A DNA stretch of 64,000 bases from assembly GCF_001507435.1 (NCBI RefSeq), contig NZ_LMWH01000116.1:186001-250000 (forward strand), in the 5' to 3' direction. The position numbers and the translations under genes are program-made. Below the pieces are notes generated by a model. That model saw only the letters and a list, made by a program, of their open reading frames with translations. It was not told where the DNA came from and did no database searches. Below are positions 17,178 through 26,785 of the stretch, piece after piece (the stretch's first letter is position 1; each line of letters begins with the position of its first letter). This DNA comes from Streptomyces sp. NRRL F-5122. Its GTDB lineage: Bacteria > Actinomycetota > Actinomycetes > Streptomycetales > Streptomycetaceae.

Positions 17178-18026
17178 GTGGAACTGCGGCAGTTGCGCTG
17201 CCTTGTCGCCATCGTCGACGAGGGCACCTTCACGGACGCGGCCATCGCCCTGGGGGTCTCCCAGGCGGCCGTGTCCCGCACCCTGGCGTCGCTCGAACAG
17301 GCGCTGGGCGTACGGCTGCTGCGCAGGACCTCCCGCGAAGTGGCCCCGACCGGCACCGGACTGCGCGTGGTGGCGCACGCCCGGCGGGTGCTCGCCGAGG
17401 TCGACGACCTGGTGCGCGGCGCCACCTCCGGCCCGGCCCGGCTGCGGATCGGCTACGCCTGGTCCGCGCTCGGCCGCCATACCCTCGCCTTCCAGCGGCG
17501 CTGGCGCGAACAGCACCCGCAGACCGAACTGCACCTCGTGCGCGTCAACTCGGCCACCGCAGGGCTCGGGGAGGGTGCCTGCGACCTCTCGGTGGTGCGC
17601 AGGCCCGTGGACGACCGGCGCTTCGACTCGGCGATCGTCGGGCTCGAACAGAGGCTGTGCGCGATGGCCGCGGACGATCCACTGGCCAGGCGCCGCTCGG
17701 TCCGACTGGCCGATCTCGGCGGACGCACGCTGCTGGTCGACCGCCGCACGGGCACCACGAGCGTGGAGCTGTGGCCCCAGGAATCGCGCCCGGCCACCGA
17801 GGAGACGCACGACGTGGACGACTGGCTGGCCGCGATCTCCACCGGCCGCCGTATCGGGGTCACGGCGGAGTCCACGGCCAACCAGTACGCCCGCCCGGGC
17901 GTCGTCTACCGGCCGGTGAGCGACGCCGAGCCCATCGCCGTGCGGCTCGCCTGGTGGCGGGACGGCCCGCATCCCGCCATGCAACCCGTGATCGAACTGC
18001 TTGTCTGCCTCTACCGCATGGGCTGA
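17178..18026 (+). CDS. LysR-family transcriptional regulator
   Basis: A 282-residue LysR regulator. The N-terminal winged HTH (1-60) reads ELRQLRCLVAIVDEGTFTDA and LGVSQAAVSRTLASLEQALG; the substrate-binding part (about 90-280) includes RLRIGYAWSALGRH. GTG start at 17178. It probably controls the divergent EamA exporter and itself. The binding domain lacks anything I can tie to a specific ligand. Confidence 0.88.
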   Translation: MELRQLRCLVAIVDEGTFTDAAIALGVSQAAVSRTLASLEQALGVRLLRRTSREVAPTGTGLRVVAHARRVLAEVDDLVRGATSGPARLRIGYAWSALGRHTLAFQRRWREQHPQTELHLVRVNSATAGLGEGACDLSVVRRPVDDRRFDSAIVGLEQRLCAMAADDPLARRRSVRLADLGGRTLLVDRRTGTTSVELWPQESRPATEETHDVDDWLAAISTGRRIGVTAESTANQYARPGVVYRPVSDAEPIAVRLAWWRDGPHPAMQPVIELLVCLYRMG

Positions 18027-18061
18027 CCGGCGGGCCGTGGCGGCGGTGCCGCAGCCCCGCG

Positions 18062-18202
18062 ACCGGGGGCCACGGCGACCGGGGCTTCACCGCCTTCGCG
18101 CTGGCGGGTGTGTCCTCCATGGTCTTCATCGGCATCGCCGCCCTGCGCACCCGGCAGGCGTCGCCGAGCGGTACGCCTCAGGAACTGCTCACCGCTCACT
18201 GA
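18062..18202 (+). pseudogene. remnant of an MFS transporter C-terminus (tentative)
   Basis: A 46-codon open tail without its own start encodes GHGDRGFTAFALAGVSSM followed by a hydrophobic run and RTRQASPSGTPQ, which resembles the last transmembrane helix and cytoplasmic tail of DHA2-type MFS drug exporters. It lies between the LysR stop and the MarR promoter. MarR genes often sit beside such exporters, so this may be the end of a lost partner. The match is short and the call is tentative. Confidence 0.35.
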
Positions 18203-18263
18203 TCACGGAACGACGTCGTGGGCCGGGCTCGTCCGGCCCGCATCCGTCTCCCGGAGCAGGTAG

Positions 18264-18294
18264 TTACTTGAGTCAGGCAACGATATGGTAAACT
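18264..18294 (+). promoter_or_regulatory. MarR operator and probable leaderless promoter
   Basis: ACTTGA (18266-18271), 17-bp spacer and TAAACT (18289-18294) precede the MarR ATG at 18302 by only 7 nt, so the transcript is probably leaderless. The -35 overlaps CTTGAGTCAGG (18267-18277), a near palindrome expected for MarR autorepression. A second copy lies at 16100. Confidence 0.55.
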
Positions 18295-18301
18295 GGGCGG
18301 T

Positions 18302-18826
18302 ATGCCCAACCCGCACCCCCCCTCGGCCCCCGCGTCGCCGGAAGTGATCGACATCGAGCGAGCGCTCAGCCGTATCACCTATCTGAGCACGCGCGCGCGG
18401 CAGCACGAACGCCTGATGGCCCTCGCGGGTGTGCCGCTGGACCGTGCCGCGGTGGCCCTGCTGCGGCAGATCGCCGACTCCGAACCGCTTCGCCCCGGGG
18501 AGCTGGCCAACCGGCTCGGGGTCGAGGCCTCCCATGTGACCCGGCAGGTCCACCAGCTGCAGAAGTCGGGATACGTCTCCCGCGTACCGGACCCGGACGA
18601 CGGCCGCGCCCAGCGTATCGAACTCACCGTGCTCGGCCGTGAGGCCATCCAGCGGATCCGCGACGCCGGAGTCCGCGGCATGCAGGCGGCCCTGGGCGCC
18701 TGGTCGCCGGAGGAACTCCGCCAGCTCGCCACCCTCTTCCACCGTATGGTCGACGACTTCCTCGCCTATGCCGTCGACGACGAGAGCGGCCAGGAGGTCC
18801 TCGAGGCGGCTGGCCCCGAATCCTGA
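18302..18826 (+). CDS. MarR-family regulator
   Basis: A 174-residue MarR-type winged-helix repressor. RPGELANRLGVEASHVTRQ (about 65-83) is the recognition region and VPDPDDGRAQRIELTVLGRE (about 98-117) the wing. MarR proteins respond to small phenolics, oxidants or drugs and usually control an exporter. The neighbouring multidrug-type ABC gene is convergent with only 14 bp between the stops, so direct promoter overlap is excluded; control would have to act on the exporter's own distant promoter. Confidence 0.9.
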   Translation: MPNPHPPSAPASPEVIDIERALSRITYLSTRARQHERLMALAGVPLDRAAVALLRQIADSEPLRPGELANRLGVEASHVTRQVHQLQKSGYVSRVPDPDDGRAQRIELTVLGREAIQRIRDAGVRGMQAALGAWSPEELRQLATLFHRMVDDFLAYAVDDESGQEVLEAAGPES

Positions 18827-18840
18827 GCCGGATCCCGGTG

Positions 18841-20607
18841 TCAGTCGGCCGTGGCAAGGAACTGGGTCGCCGCCAGTTCGGCGTACAGCGGGTCAGCGGC
18901 GATCAGTTCGCGATGGGTGCCGACCGCTCGGACCCGGCCCGCGTCCATGACCACGATCCGGTCGGCCATGGTCACCGTGGACAGCCGGTGCGCGACCACC
19001 AGGACCGTCGTGGAACGCGCGACATCGGCGACCGTGTCCCGCAGCGCCGCCTCGTTGACGGCGTCCAGCTGTGAAGTCGCCTCGTCGAGCAGCAGCAGAC
19101 GGGGACGGCGCAGCAACGCCCGCCCGATCGCGACACGCTGGCGCTCGCCGCCGGAGAGCTTGGTCCCGCGATGTCCGACCAGGGTGTCGAGACCGCTCGG
19201 GAGCCGCTCGACCAGTCCGTCGAGCCGCGTCGTCTTGAGTACACGTTGCACCTCGGCCTCGTCGGCCCCGGGATTGCCGAGGAGCAGATTGTCGCGCAGG
19301 GAGCCGGACAGTACCGGCGCGTCCTGCTCGACGTAGCCGATGGCCGCTCGGAGCAGGGGCAGCTCCCAATCGGCGATGTCCCGTCCGTCGAGCGAGATCG
19401 AGCCCGACTCGGGATCGTAGAAGCGCTCTATCAGGGAGAACACGGTCGTCTTGCCCGCCCCGGACGGGCCGACGAAGGCGGTCATGCCCCGGGCCGGCAC
19501 CGTGAAGGTCACGCCGTGGTGCACATGCGGCAGGTCCTCGGCGTACCGGAAGCGCACGTCCTCGAAGGAGAGCGTGGCGGGCTGCGCGCCCGGCGCCGGC
19601 AACTCCGCGTGCTTCGAGGGTGGTTCGGCGGGCAGTCGCAGAGCCTCCTGGATCCGGGCGAGCGCGGCGGCGCCCGTCTGGTACTGGGTGACCGCGCCGA
19701 CGACCTGCTGGATGGGAGACATCAGATAGAAGACGTAGAGCAGGAACGCGACCAGGGTGCCGACGTCGACGGCGCCGGTCGCCACGCGTGCGCCGCCCAC
19801 GGCCAGCACGGTGATGAAGGCGATCTGCATCGCGAGTCCCGCCGTGTTGCCCGCGGCCGCCGCCCACTTGGCGGCCCGTACGCTCTGCCGCCACGACTCC
19901 TCGGCCGCCGTGTGGACGGCCTCCTCCTCGCGGTGCTCCGCGCCGGAGGCCTTGACCGTGCGCAGCGCGCCGAGGACCCGTTCCAGCGAGGCGCCCATGG
20001 CGCCCACCGCGTCCTGTGCCTGCCGGCTCGCCCGGTTGATGCGCGGCACGATGAGCCCGAGCACCAGTCCCGCGGCCAGGATCACCCCGAGTGTGACTCC
20101 CAGCAGCACCGCGTCGACCAGCCCCATCATCACCACCGTCGCGACCAGCGTGAGACCCCCGGTGCCGAGTCCGACCAGTGAGTCCGTGGTTACCTCGCGC
20201 AGCAGCGTGGTGTCGGAGGTGATCCGGGCCATCAGATCGCCGGGCTCCGTACGGTCCACGGCGGAGATCCGCAGCCGCAGCAGATACGACGACAGGGCGC
20301 GCCGGGCACCCAGCACGACCGATTCGGCGGTACGCCGCAGCACGTAGGAACCCAGCGCGCCCACCGCCGCGTTGGCGACCACCAGTCCCGACATGCCGAG
20401 CAGCGCCGGGGTGACGGACCGGTCGTGCGCGAGGTCGTCGATCAGACCGCGAGCGACCAGCGGCAGGAGAAGCCCGGTGCCGCCGGTGGCGAGCGCGAGG
20501 ACCGCGCCCGCGAGCAGGGACCAGCGATGTGGTCGTACATATCCGAGGAGCAGCCGCCAGGGGGGCTGCACCGGTCCCGGTTCGGCTTCCGTCACTGCGA
20601 TGCTCAC
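18841..20607 (-). CDS. ABC exporter, fused permease and ATPase (multidrug type)
   Basis: A 588-residue half-transporter: six-helix membrane domain (about 15-310) then ATPase (about 345-580). Motifs: Walker [10 protein letters not shown], signature [16 protein letters not shown], Walker [13 protein letters not shown] and the His switch VVAHRL. It probably works as a homodimer exporting lipids, peptides or drugs. GTG at 20607 has AAGGA at 5-nt spacing, preferred over the longer frame. It is single and not part of a heterodimer pair. Regulation by the convergent MarR gene is possible but unproven. Confidence 0.9.
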   Translation of the reverse strand: MSIAVTEAEPGPVQPPWRLLLGYVRPHRWSLLAGAVLALATGGTGLLLPLVARGLIDDLAHDRSVTPALLGMSGLVVANAAVGALGSYVLRRTAESVVLGARRALSSYLLRLRISAVDRTEPGDLMARITSDTTLLREVTTDSLVGLGTGGLTLVATVVMMGLVDAVLLGVTLGVILAAGLVLGLIVPRINRASRQAQDAVGAMGASLERVLGALRTVKASGAEHREEEAVHTAAEESWRQSVRAAKWAAAAGNTAGLAMQIAFITVLAVGGARVATGAVDVGTLVAFLLYVFYLMSPIQQVVGAVTQYQTGAAALARIQEALRLPAEPPSKHAELPAPGAQPATLSFEDVRFRYAEDLPHVHHGVTFTVPARGMTAFVGPSGAGKTTVFSLIERFYDPESGSISLDGRDIADWELPLLRAAIGYVEQDAPVLSGSLRDNLLLGNPGADEAEVQRVLKTTRLDGLVERLPSGLDTLVGHRGTKLSGGERQRVAIGRALLRRPRLLLLDEATSQLDAVNEAALRDTVADVARSTTVLVVAHRLSTVTMADRIVVMDAGRVRAVGTHRELIAADPLYAELAATQFLATAD

Positions 20608-20904
20608 GGTGTTCCTTGCGGAGTAGGGGCTGTTCCACCGCGGTTCCCGGGCCACGCCCGGCGGGGGTGGTGAGGGCGGAGCCGAGGTCTACGCGGTCCG
20701 CATCCTAGAAGGGGGACGCGTGCCGTCGGCGGGGTCCCGTGCAACGCTTCCTCGCTCGGGGCGCATTGTCCTGGTCCGGTCCTTTTCTCCCACTCCTGCC
20801 GGACCGATCGGCCGCGGCACGGCTCATGCGCCGATGTGTGCCGGCGGGGTGCTGTGGAGGCTCCCTTGCGCCGCTCTTCCCTCTCGCGGGCAGGAGGACG
20901 GCCA

Positions 20905-21159
20905 ATGACCGACCAGCCCGAGCAGGAACTGGAACTCACCTCCGCATTAGTCCCGTTGTTCGTGATCACGAACGGTCGTTCTCTGCCTCCGGACCATGCG
21001 TACGAGCGGACCACCCTGATCTCGGCGCAGGTGGACGACCCCGCCGCGGCCCGCACCCTCTCCCCGGAGGCGCGCAGGCTTTTTCCCGCGGCGCGACGGC
21101 CTGCCGGTGCGGGCGAGCGGGACGGGAACTGCGTTGTCCCTGCAATGATCACGGGTTAG
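20905..21159 (+). pseudogene. truncated DUF742 (conservon CvnC-like) protein
   Basis: ATG at 20905 with GGAGG 8 nt upstream opens an 84-codon frame. The first 55-60 residues (LTSALVPLFVITNGRSLPPD, then LSPEARR) look like the start of DUF742 proteins, the third member of Streptomyces conservons. After LSPEARR the sequence changes to FPAARRPAGAGERDG and stops, so the C-terminal half of the domain is absent. No conservon kinase, roadblock or GTPase gene lies beside it. A TTA codon (20947-20949) is present. It may be translated but is probably a broken gene. Confidence 0.5.
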
Positions 21160-21200
21160 GGTGCCGGGGCACGAGCCGGGGATCACAGCAGGTGGGGGAC

Positions 21201-21911
21201 ATGGCAGACGACAACGGCGCGCCCGAGAAGGGTGCGGGCCCGTGGGGGCAGGCCATCACGGCCGTGGTGCTGGTCGCCGCACTCGTCGTCGGTCTGTGGG
21301 CGTTCGCGAAGCCGTCGTCCTCGCAGAGCGGTCAGTCGCCCGCGAGGTGCCAGGGCGGAGAGGCCGAGAAGGCGTCCGGGAAGCCCGGAAGGGGACCTGA
21401 TGTCGTCTCCGGGGCGCAACTGTGCGCGGCGCTGAACCGTCCCGACCTCGCCCGGTTGCTGGGCACCCCGCAGGAGACCGCGAAGAGTGCCAGTGGCGGT
21501 GGGGGTTCCGTCAGGCTCGCCGGTGGCGAGGAGATCCCCAATCCCTCGGCCCGGGTCGAGTTCGGCACGTACACCGTGTCGCTGTCGGAGAGCTACGACC
21601 GTCTCCCGGTGTCCGAGTCCGCCGCACTTCTCGGCGACGGCGCGGGGAAGCGGACCGTTCTGGGCCGCCCTGCGGTCCTGTATGCGGACCGCACCATCAG
21701 CCTCAGCTTCCGCCTCGACGGCAGCGACAGCCACAGCGGCCCGGGGGTACCGGCCCGCGCTCTCACCGTGGCCCGGGACGCGAAGGACAGCGGCGGCTCC
21801 TACGACGTCACCCTGTGGCGCACCGACGGCCTGGTACCGGACGACGCGGTGCTCCTGCGCGTCGCCGAGACGGTACTCCCGACCGTTCCGGGGTGGACCG
21901 CCGACGAGTGA
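21201..21911 (+). CDS. membrane-anchored protein, DUF6215-like
   Basis: A 236-residue protein with a short charged N-terminus (MADDNGAPEKGAGPWGQA), one transmembrane helix (about 18-37) and an extracytoplasmic domain of about 190 residues with two Cys (ARCQGG and GAQLCAAL). The head and the SESYDRLPVSE and LGRPAVLYADRT segments resemble Streptomyces DUF6215 proteins, as far as I recall. No enzyme motif is visible. It stands alone between the DUF742 remnant and the mscR gene. Function unknown. Confidence 0.65.
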   Translation: MADDNGAPEKGAGPWGQAITAVVLVAALVVGLWAFAKPSSSQSGQSPARCQGGEAEKASGKPGRGPDVVSGAQLCAALNRPDLARLLGTPQETAKSASGGGGSVRLAGGEEIPNPSARVEFGTYTVSLSESYDRLPVSESAALLGDGAGKRTVLGRPAVLYADRTISLSFRLDGSDSHSGPGVPARALTVARDAKDSGGSYDVTLWRTDGLVPDDAVLLRVAETVLPTVPGWTADE

Positions 21912-22290
21912 CGGCCCCGTGCGGCGACCCGTTGTCCGGCGCTCCCGCCGGTCCCGGGAGGCGAGCGGCGAGACACCGTGCCGGGCCGATCGCCTGCCAT
22001 CGAGCCGGACCGGCAACTCGAGTCACCGCAAGGCCTGTCGAGCCGACCGCGGAGCTGTGCACCACGCGGCGGCCGTCGCAGAGGTCCGGACCCTGTCGTA
22101 GGTCCGTCCGCAGGTGACGCGGCGTCACCCGAAGGCCGGTCGGAAGGACCGGTCGCGGGGCGATCCGAGATGTTCCGCGCGGAATGCGTGCGCAACACAT
22201 GCCCACCGCGCGAGGATCACGAGTGCGGGCCGCTGTGGCCCGCGCCGGGCGCGTGCGGCGCCCGCAGCACCGACGGAAGGCGGCAGCAGC
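21912..22290. other. 379-bp upstream region of mscR
   Basis: No gene seen. A perfect 12-bp palindrome, TTCCGCGCGGAA (22173-22184), lies about 107 bp before the mscR start and is the only obvious candidate control site. I see no clear -35/-10 pair. Confidence 0.4.
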
Positions 22291-23379
22291 ATGGCGCAGG
22301 AAGTACGCGGCGTGATCGCTCCTGGCAAGGACGAGCCGGTCCGGATCGAGACGATCGTCGTACCGGACCCGGGGCCGGGTGAGGCGGTGGTGCGCATCCA
22401 GGCCTGCGGCGTGTGCCACACCGACCTGCACTACAAGCAAGGCGGTATCACCGACGAGTTCCCGTTCCTGCTCGGCCATGAGGCGGCCGGCGTCGTCGAG
22501 TCGGTCGGCGAGGGCGTCGAGGACATCGCCCCCGGCGACTTCGTCGTCCTCAACTGGCGTGCGGTGTGCGGCAAGTGCCGTGCATGCCGGCGTGGCCGCC
22601 CCTGGTACTGCTTCGACACCCACAACGCCAAGCAGAGGATGACGCTGGCCGCCACCGGTCAGGAGCTCTCCCCGGCCCTCGGTATCGGCGCCTTCGCGGA
22701 CAAGACGCTGGTGGCCGCCGGGCAGTGCACCAAGGTCGACCCATCCGTCTCCCCGGCGGTGGCCGGGCTGCTGGGCTGCGGTGTGATGGCCGGCCTCGGC
22801 GCCGCGATCAACACCGGAGGCGTCGGCCGGGGCGACACGGTCGCGGTCATCGGCTGCGGCGGGGTCGGCGGTGCGGCGATCGCCGGAGCGCGTCTGGCGG
22901 GCGCGTCGAAGATCATCGCGGTGGACATCGACGACCGCAAGCTCGGCACCGCGAGGGAACTGGGCGCCACCCACGCCGTCAACTCCCGGGAGGCTGACCC
23001 CGTCGAGGCGGTACGGGATCTGACCGGCGGCTTCGGGGCCGACGTCGTCATCGAGGCCGTGGGGCGCCCGGAGACGTACCGGCAGGCCTTCTACGCCCGC
23101 GACCTGGCCGGCACCGTCGTCCTGGTCGGCGTGCCCACCCCGGAGATGAAGCTGGAGCTGCCGCTGCTGGACGTCTTCGGACGCGGCGGGGCCCTGAAGT
23201 CCTCCTGGTACGGCGACTGCCTGCCCTCCCGCGACTTCCCCATGCTCGTCGATCTGCATCTGCAGGGGCGCCTGCCGCTGGAGAAGTTCGTGACCGAGAC
23301 CATCGCGCTCGACGAGGTCGAGAAGGCCTTCGAGCGGATGCATCACGGAGACGTCCTGCGCTCGGTGATGGTGCTGTGA
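22291..23379 (+). CDS. mscR: S-(hydroxymethyl)mycothiol dehydrogenase
   Basis: A 362-residue zinc-dependent medium-chain dehydrogenase. It oxidises the mycothiol adduct of formaldehyde (and can reduce S-nitrosomycothiol) with NAD. Catalytic Zn motif [10 protein letters not shown] (about 38-47) and GHEAAGVVE; structural-zinc-like cysteines in [15 protein letters not shown]; nucleotide site GCGGVGG (about 189-195). The segment [12 protein letters not shown] is characteristic of this actinomycete class. ATG at 22291 preserves the usual [13 protein letters not shown] head. The following MBL gene overlaps its stop, matching the conserved pair in actinobacteria (Rv2259/Rv2260 arrangement in mycobacteria). 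Confidence 0.9.
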   Translation: MAQEVRGVIAPGKDEPVRIETIVVPDPGPGEAVVRIQACGVCHTDLHYKQGGITDEFPFLLGHEAAGVVESVGEGVEDIAPGDFVVLNWRAVCGKCRACRRGRPWYCFDTHNAKQRMTLAATGQELSPALGIGAFADKTLVAAGQCTKVDPSVSPAVAGLLGCGVMAGLGAAINTGGVGRGDTVAVIGCGGVGGAAIAGARLAGASKIIAVDIDDRKLGTARELGATHAVNSREADPVEAVRDLTGGFGADVVIEAVGRPETYRQAFYARDLAGTVVLVGVPTPEMKLELPLLDVFGRGGALKSSWYGDCLPSRDFPMLVDLHLQGRLPLEKFVTETIALDEVEKAFERMHHGDVLRSVMVL

Positions 23380-24008
23380 TGAGCGCACGCATCGACCGAC
23401 TGGTCACCTCCGGCACCTTCTCCCTGGACGGCGGCACCTGGGAGGTCGACAACAACGTGTGGATCGTCGGCGACGACGACGAGGCCGTTGTGATCGACGC
23501 CGCCCACGACGCCGACGCGATCGTCGCGGCCGTCGGCGACCGGCGGCTTCGGGCCATCCTGTGCACGCACGCCCACAACGACCACATCGACGCCGCGCCC
23601 GCGCTCGCCGAGCGGACCGGAGCGACGATCTGGCTGCACCCCGACGACCTGCCGCTGTGGAAGACGACCCACCCCGACCGCCTCCCGGACCACTGGCTGG
23701 CCGACGGTCAGGTCGTCGAGGCGGCCGGTGCCGATCTGACGGTGCTGCACACCCCCGGCCACGCACCCGGTGCCGTCTGCCTGTACGGCCCGGGCCTCGG
23801 CACCGTCTTCACCGGCGACACCCTCTTCCAGGGCGGCCCCGGGGCGACCGGACGCTCGTACTCGCACTTCCCGACGATCATCGAGTCGATCCGGGACCGG
23901 CTGCTGACCCTCCCGCCCGAGACGGTGGTCCGCACGGGGCACGGCGAGTCGACGACCATCGGCGCCGAGGCGCCTCACCTCGACGAGTGGATCGCGCGCG
24001 GCCACTGA
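23379..24008 (+). CDS. MBL-fold hydrolase paired with mscR
   Basis: A 209-residue metallo-beta-lactamase-fold hydrolase. The metal motif is THAHNDHID (about 65-73), followed by HTPGHAPGAVC (about 125) and FTGDTLFQGGPG (about 145), so both metal sites are complete. The ATG overlaps the mscR stop, implying translational coupling. In this context it is the likely hydrolase releasing formate from S-formylmycothiol, completing formaldehyde detoxification; that role rests on gene pairing. Confidence 0.85.
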   Translation: MSARIDRLVTSGTFSLDGGTWEVDNNVWIVGDDDEAVVIDAAHDADAIVAAVGDRRLRAILCTHAHNDHIDAAPALAERTGATIWLHPDDLPLWKTTHPDRLPDHWLADGQVVEAAGADLTVLHTPGHAPGAVCLYGPGLGTVFTGDTLFQGGPGATGRSYSHFPTIIESIRDRLLTLPPETVVRTGHGESTTIGAEAPHLDEWIARGH

Positions 24009-24099
24009 TCCCGGGAGACGCCCGCAATAGGCGACAGAAGATGTCCGGCTTCCGCGCCATCCTCGGCGAGACGGTTACGAACGAGCGCGGAGGTCGGAC

Positions 24100-25014
24100 A
24101 TGCCGGGGCCGCTGACAGGCAAGGTCGCACTGGTCGCCGGGGCGACACGAGGGGCGGGGCGGGGGATCGCCGTGGAACTGGGCGCGGCGGGTGGCACGGT
24201 GTACGTGACCGGGCGCAGCACCCGCGAGCGGCGCTCGGAGTACGACCGGCCCGAGACGATCGAGGACACCGCCGAGCTGGTGACCGCGGCGGGCGGGCAC
24301 GGCATCGCCGTCCCCACCGACCACCTCGTCCCCGCCGAGGTGCGCGCGCTCGTGGACCGTGTCGAGCGCGAGCAGGGGCGCCTGGACGTCCTCGTCAACG
24401 ACATCTGGGGCGGCGAGAAGCTCTTCGACTGGGACCGCCCGGTGTGGGAGCACGACCTCGACAAGGGGTTCCGTCTGCTGCGGCTCGCCGTCGAGACGCA
24501 CGCGATCACCAGCCACCACGCGCTGCCCCTGCTGCTGAGGCACCCCGGCGGCCTGGTCGTGGAGATGACCGACGGAACGGCCGAGTACAACCGTGACACC
24601 TACCGGGTGTCCTTCTTCTACGACCTGGCCAAGGCGTCCGTGCTGCGGATGGCGTTCGCCCTCGGCCACGAGCTGGGGTCGCGCGGTGCCACCGCGGTCG
24701 CCCTCACCCCCGGCTGGCTGCGCTCGGAGCTGATGCTCGAGGCGTTCGGGGTGACCGAGGCGAACTGGCGCGACGCCCTGGAGCGCGAGCCCCACTTCTG
24801 CATCTCCGAGAGCCCGTACTACGTCGGCCGGGCGGTCGCCGCCCTGGCCGCGGACCCGCAGGTCTCCCGCTGGAACGGGAACTCGCTGTCCAGCGGGCGA
24901 CTCGCACGGGAGTACGGCTTCACGGACCGCGACGGCAGCCGTCCCGACGCCTGGCGCTATCTCGTCGAGGTCCAGGACAAGGGCGGCACGGCGGACGCCA
25001 CGGGATACCGCTGA
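24100..25014 (+). CDS. SDR-family oxidoreductase
   Basis: A 304-residue short-chain dehydrogenase. Cofactor motif GATRGAGRGIA (about 14-24), NDIWGG in place of the usual NNAG (about 102-107), and catalytic YDLAK (about 174-178). A Thr occupies the usual catalytic Ser area (EMTDGT). The residues STRERRSEYDRPETIEDTA after the second strand mark the group often annotated as SDR oxidoreductases of unknown substrate. Possibly transcribed with the formaldehyde pair 91 bp upstream. Confidence 0.85.
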   Translation: MPGPLTGKVALVAGATRGAGRGIAVELGAAGGTVYVTGRSTRERRSEYDRPETIEDTAELVTAAGGHGIAVPTDHLVPAEVRALVDRVEREQGRLDVLVNDIWGGEKLFDWDRPVWEHDLDKGFRLLRLAVETHAITSHHALPLLLRHPGGLVVEMTDGTAEYNRDTYRVSFFYDLAKASVLRMAFALGHELGSRGATAVALTPGWLRSELMLEAFGVTEANWRDALEREPHFCISESPYYVGRAVAALAADPQVSRWNGNSLSSGRLAREYGFTDRDGSRPDAWRYLVEVQDKGGTADATGYR

Positions 25015-25150
25015 GAGGGCGCGCCCGTGCTTGGCCTCACTCAGGATGGGCAGGCATCACGTCGTCGGGGGCTGCGGCGCCACGGCACGAGGCCGTCCGA
25101 ACTCGTGGTTCCCGGGCGCCCCGCCCCGCCCCGAGGGAAAGCAGGAGTAC

Positions 25151-26119
25151 ATGCAGTACGTGAAGCTCGGCGCAACGGGTCTCGATGTGTCCCGGATCTG
25201 CCTGGGCTGTATGAGTTTCGGCATCCCCGACCGAGGCACTCACCGCTGGAGCCTCGACGAGGAGGCGTCCCGCCCCCTGATCCGCCGGGCGCTCGACGCG
25301 GGCATCAACTTCTTCGACACCGCGAACGTCTACTCCGACGGCACCAGCGAGGAGATCGTCGGCCGGGTACTCGCCGAACACGCCCGGCGTGACGAGATCG
25401 TGCTGGCGACGAAGGTGCACGGCCGGATGCGCCCCGGACCCAATGGCGGCGGCCTCTCCCGCAAGGCGATCATGACGGAGATCGACCACAGCCTGCGCCG
25501 CCTCGGCACCGACTACGTCGACCTCTACCAGATCCACCGCTTCGACCCCGTCACCCCGATCGAGGAGACGATGGAGGCCCTGCACGACGTGGTGAAGGCC
25601 GGCAAGGCCCGGTACATCGGCGCGAGCTCGATGTACGCCTGGCAGTTCTCCAAGGCCCAGTACACGGCCCGCCTGAACGGCTGGACCCGGTTCGTGTCGA
25701 TGCAGAACCACTACAACCTCCTCTATCGCGAGGAGGAGCGCGAGATGCTGCCGCTGTGCGCGGACCAGGAGGTCGGCACCCTGCCCTGGAGCCCGCTGGC
25801 CCGCGGCCGGCTCACCCGGGACTGGGACGAGACCACGGAGCGCAGCCGCACCGACGAGTTCGGCAAGGGGCTCTACCAGGAGGGCGACCGGGCCGTCGTC
25901 GAGGCGGTGTCGGCGGTCGCGGCGCAGCGGGGCGTTCCACGGGCCCAGGTCGCCCTGGCCTGGCTGCTGCGGCAGAACACCGTTGCCGCGCCGATCGTCG
26001 GGGTCACCAAACCGCAGCACATCGACGACGCGGTCGCGGCGTTGGACGTGGACCTCACCGACAAGGACGTCCAGTCACTGGAGGAGTCCTACCGGCCGCA
26101 CCCCGTCAGGGGTCACTGA
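25151..26119 (+). CDS. aldo/keto reductase
   Basis: A 322-residue NADPH-dependent reductase of the AKR superfamily (TIM barrel). The tetrad is visible: Asp and Tyr in FFDTANVYSDGTSEE (about 50-64), Lys in LATKVHG (about 83) and His in LYQIHRFD (about 118-125). PIVGVTKPQHIDDAV (about 277-291) is the cofactor clamp. The long FGIPDRGTHRW insertion near the start matches the YajO/ligninolytic-like group. ATG at 25151 follows CAGGAG. Substrate unknown. A strong terminator follows. Confidence 0.9.
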   Translation: MQYVKLGATGLDVSRICLGCMSFGIPDRGTHRWSLDEEASRPLIRRALDAGINFFDTANVYSDGTSEEIVGRVLAEHARRDEIVLATKVHGRMRPGPNGGGLSRKAIMTEIDHSLRRLGTDYVDLYQIHRFDPVTPIEETMEALHDVVKAGKARYIGASSMYAWQFSKAQYTARLNGWTRFVSMQNHYNLLYREEEREMLPLCADQEVGTLPWSPLARGRLTRDWDETTERSRTDEFGKGLYQEGDRAVVEAVSAVAAQRGVPRAQVALAWLLRQNTVAAPIVGVTKPQHIDDAVAALDVDLTDKDVQSLEESYRPHPVRGH

Positions 26120-26133
26120 CCCTCCTGCGCCCG

Positions 26134-26170
26134 CGCCGGGGCGGTACGCGACGGCCGTACCGCCCCGGCG
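26134..26170. terminator. bidirectional terminator hairpin
   Basis: Perfect 15-bp stem (26134-26148 with 26156-26170), 7-nt loop, between the convergent aldo/keto reductase and sigma factor genes. Confidence 0.85.
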
Positions 26171-26187
26171 CAGGGCGACGGGTGCGG

Positions 26188-26739
26188 TCAGACGGAGCCG
26201 GCCAGCCAGGGCCTGACCTGTCGGCGCGCCTCGTGAAGGCGGGACTTCAAGGTGCCCAGCGGGACGCCGACACGTTCGGCGACCTCCGCGTACTCCAGCT
26301 GGCAGATGTCCCGGTAGACGAGCGGCGCCACCAGGTGCGGATGCTCGCGCTCCAGCCGCTCCAGGGCCTCCAGCAGATCGACGCGGGATCCCGCGATCAC
26401 GCTGGTGGTCCGCGGATCCACATGCTGCGCGGCGTCGATGGGCCCGGGCTGCTCGGCCGCCCGCCGCTTCAGCTCCCGGTACTTCTGCCGGGAACAGTTG
26501 GCGACCACCGTGTACAGCCAGGTGCCGAAGCGACTGCGGCCCTGGAACGTGCCGATCTTCCGGGCCACCTGCAGCAGCACGTCCTGTGCCGCCTCCTCCG
26601 CGTCCTCCCGGCACGGCAGGAAGCGCCCGCAGCGCCGTACGACCTCCGGCTGGATGTGCTGGAGCAACGCGTCCAGGGCTGCCGTGTCGCCCGCGGCCGC
26701 CCGCAGAGCCAGCTCTTCGGGGTCTGCGGCATCCCTCAC
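26188..26739 (-). CDS. ECF-type RNA polymerase sigma factor
   Basis: A 183-residue extracytoplasmic-function sigma factor. Region 2 (about 25-95) has DAEEAAQDVLLQVARKIG and RFGTWLYTVVANC; region 4 (about 125-180) has YAEVAERVGVPLGTLKSRLH. There is no anti-sigma gene. Instead it is divergent from a Ser/Thr kinase with only 46 bp between, recalling ECF groups controlled by kinases. GTG start at 26739 has GGGGAG at 6-nt spacing; a palindrome GGGAGCTCCC (26741-26750) covers that spacing and may fold over the ribosome-binding site. Confidence 0.9.
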   Translation of the reverse strand: MRDAADPEELALRAAAGDTAALDALLQHIQPEVVRRCGRFLPCREDAEEAAQDVLLQVARKIGTFQGRSRFGTWLYTVVANCSRQKYRELKRRAAEQPGPIDAAQHVDPRTTSVIAGSRVDLLEALERLEREHPHLVAPLVYRDICQLEYAEVAERVGVPLGTLKSRLHEARRQVRPWLAGSV

Positions 26740-26785
26740 TGGGAGCTCCCCTCGATGTGGATATCCGACCAGGCATGATAGTCCT

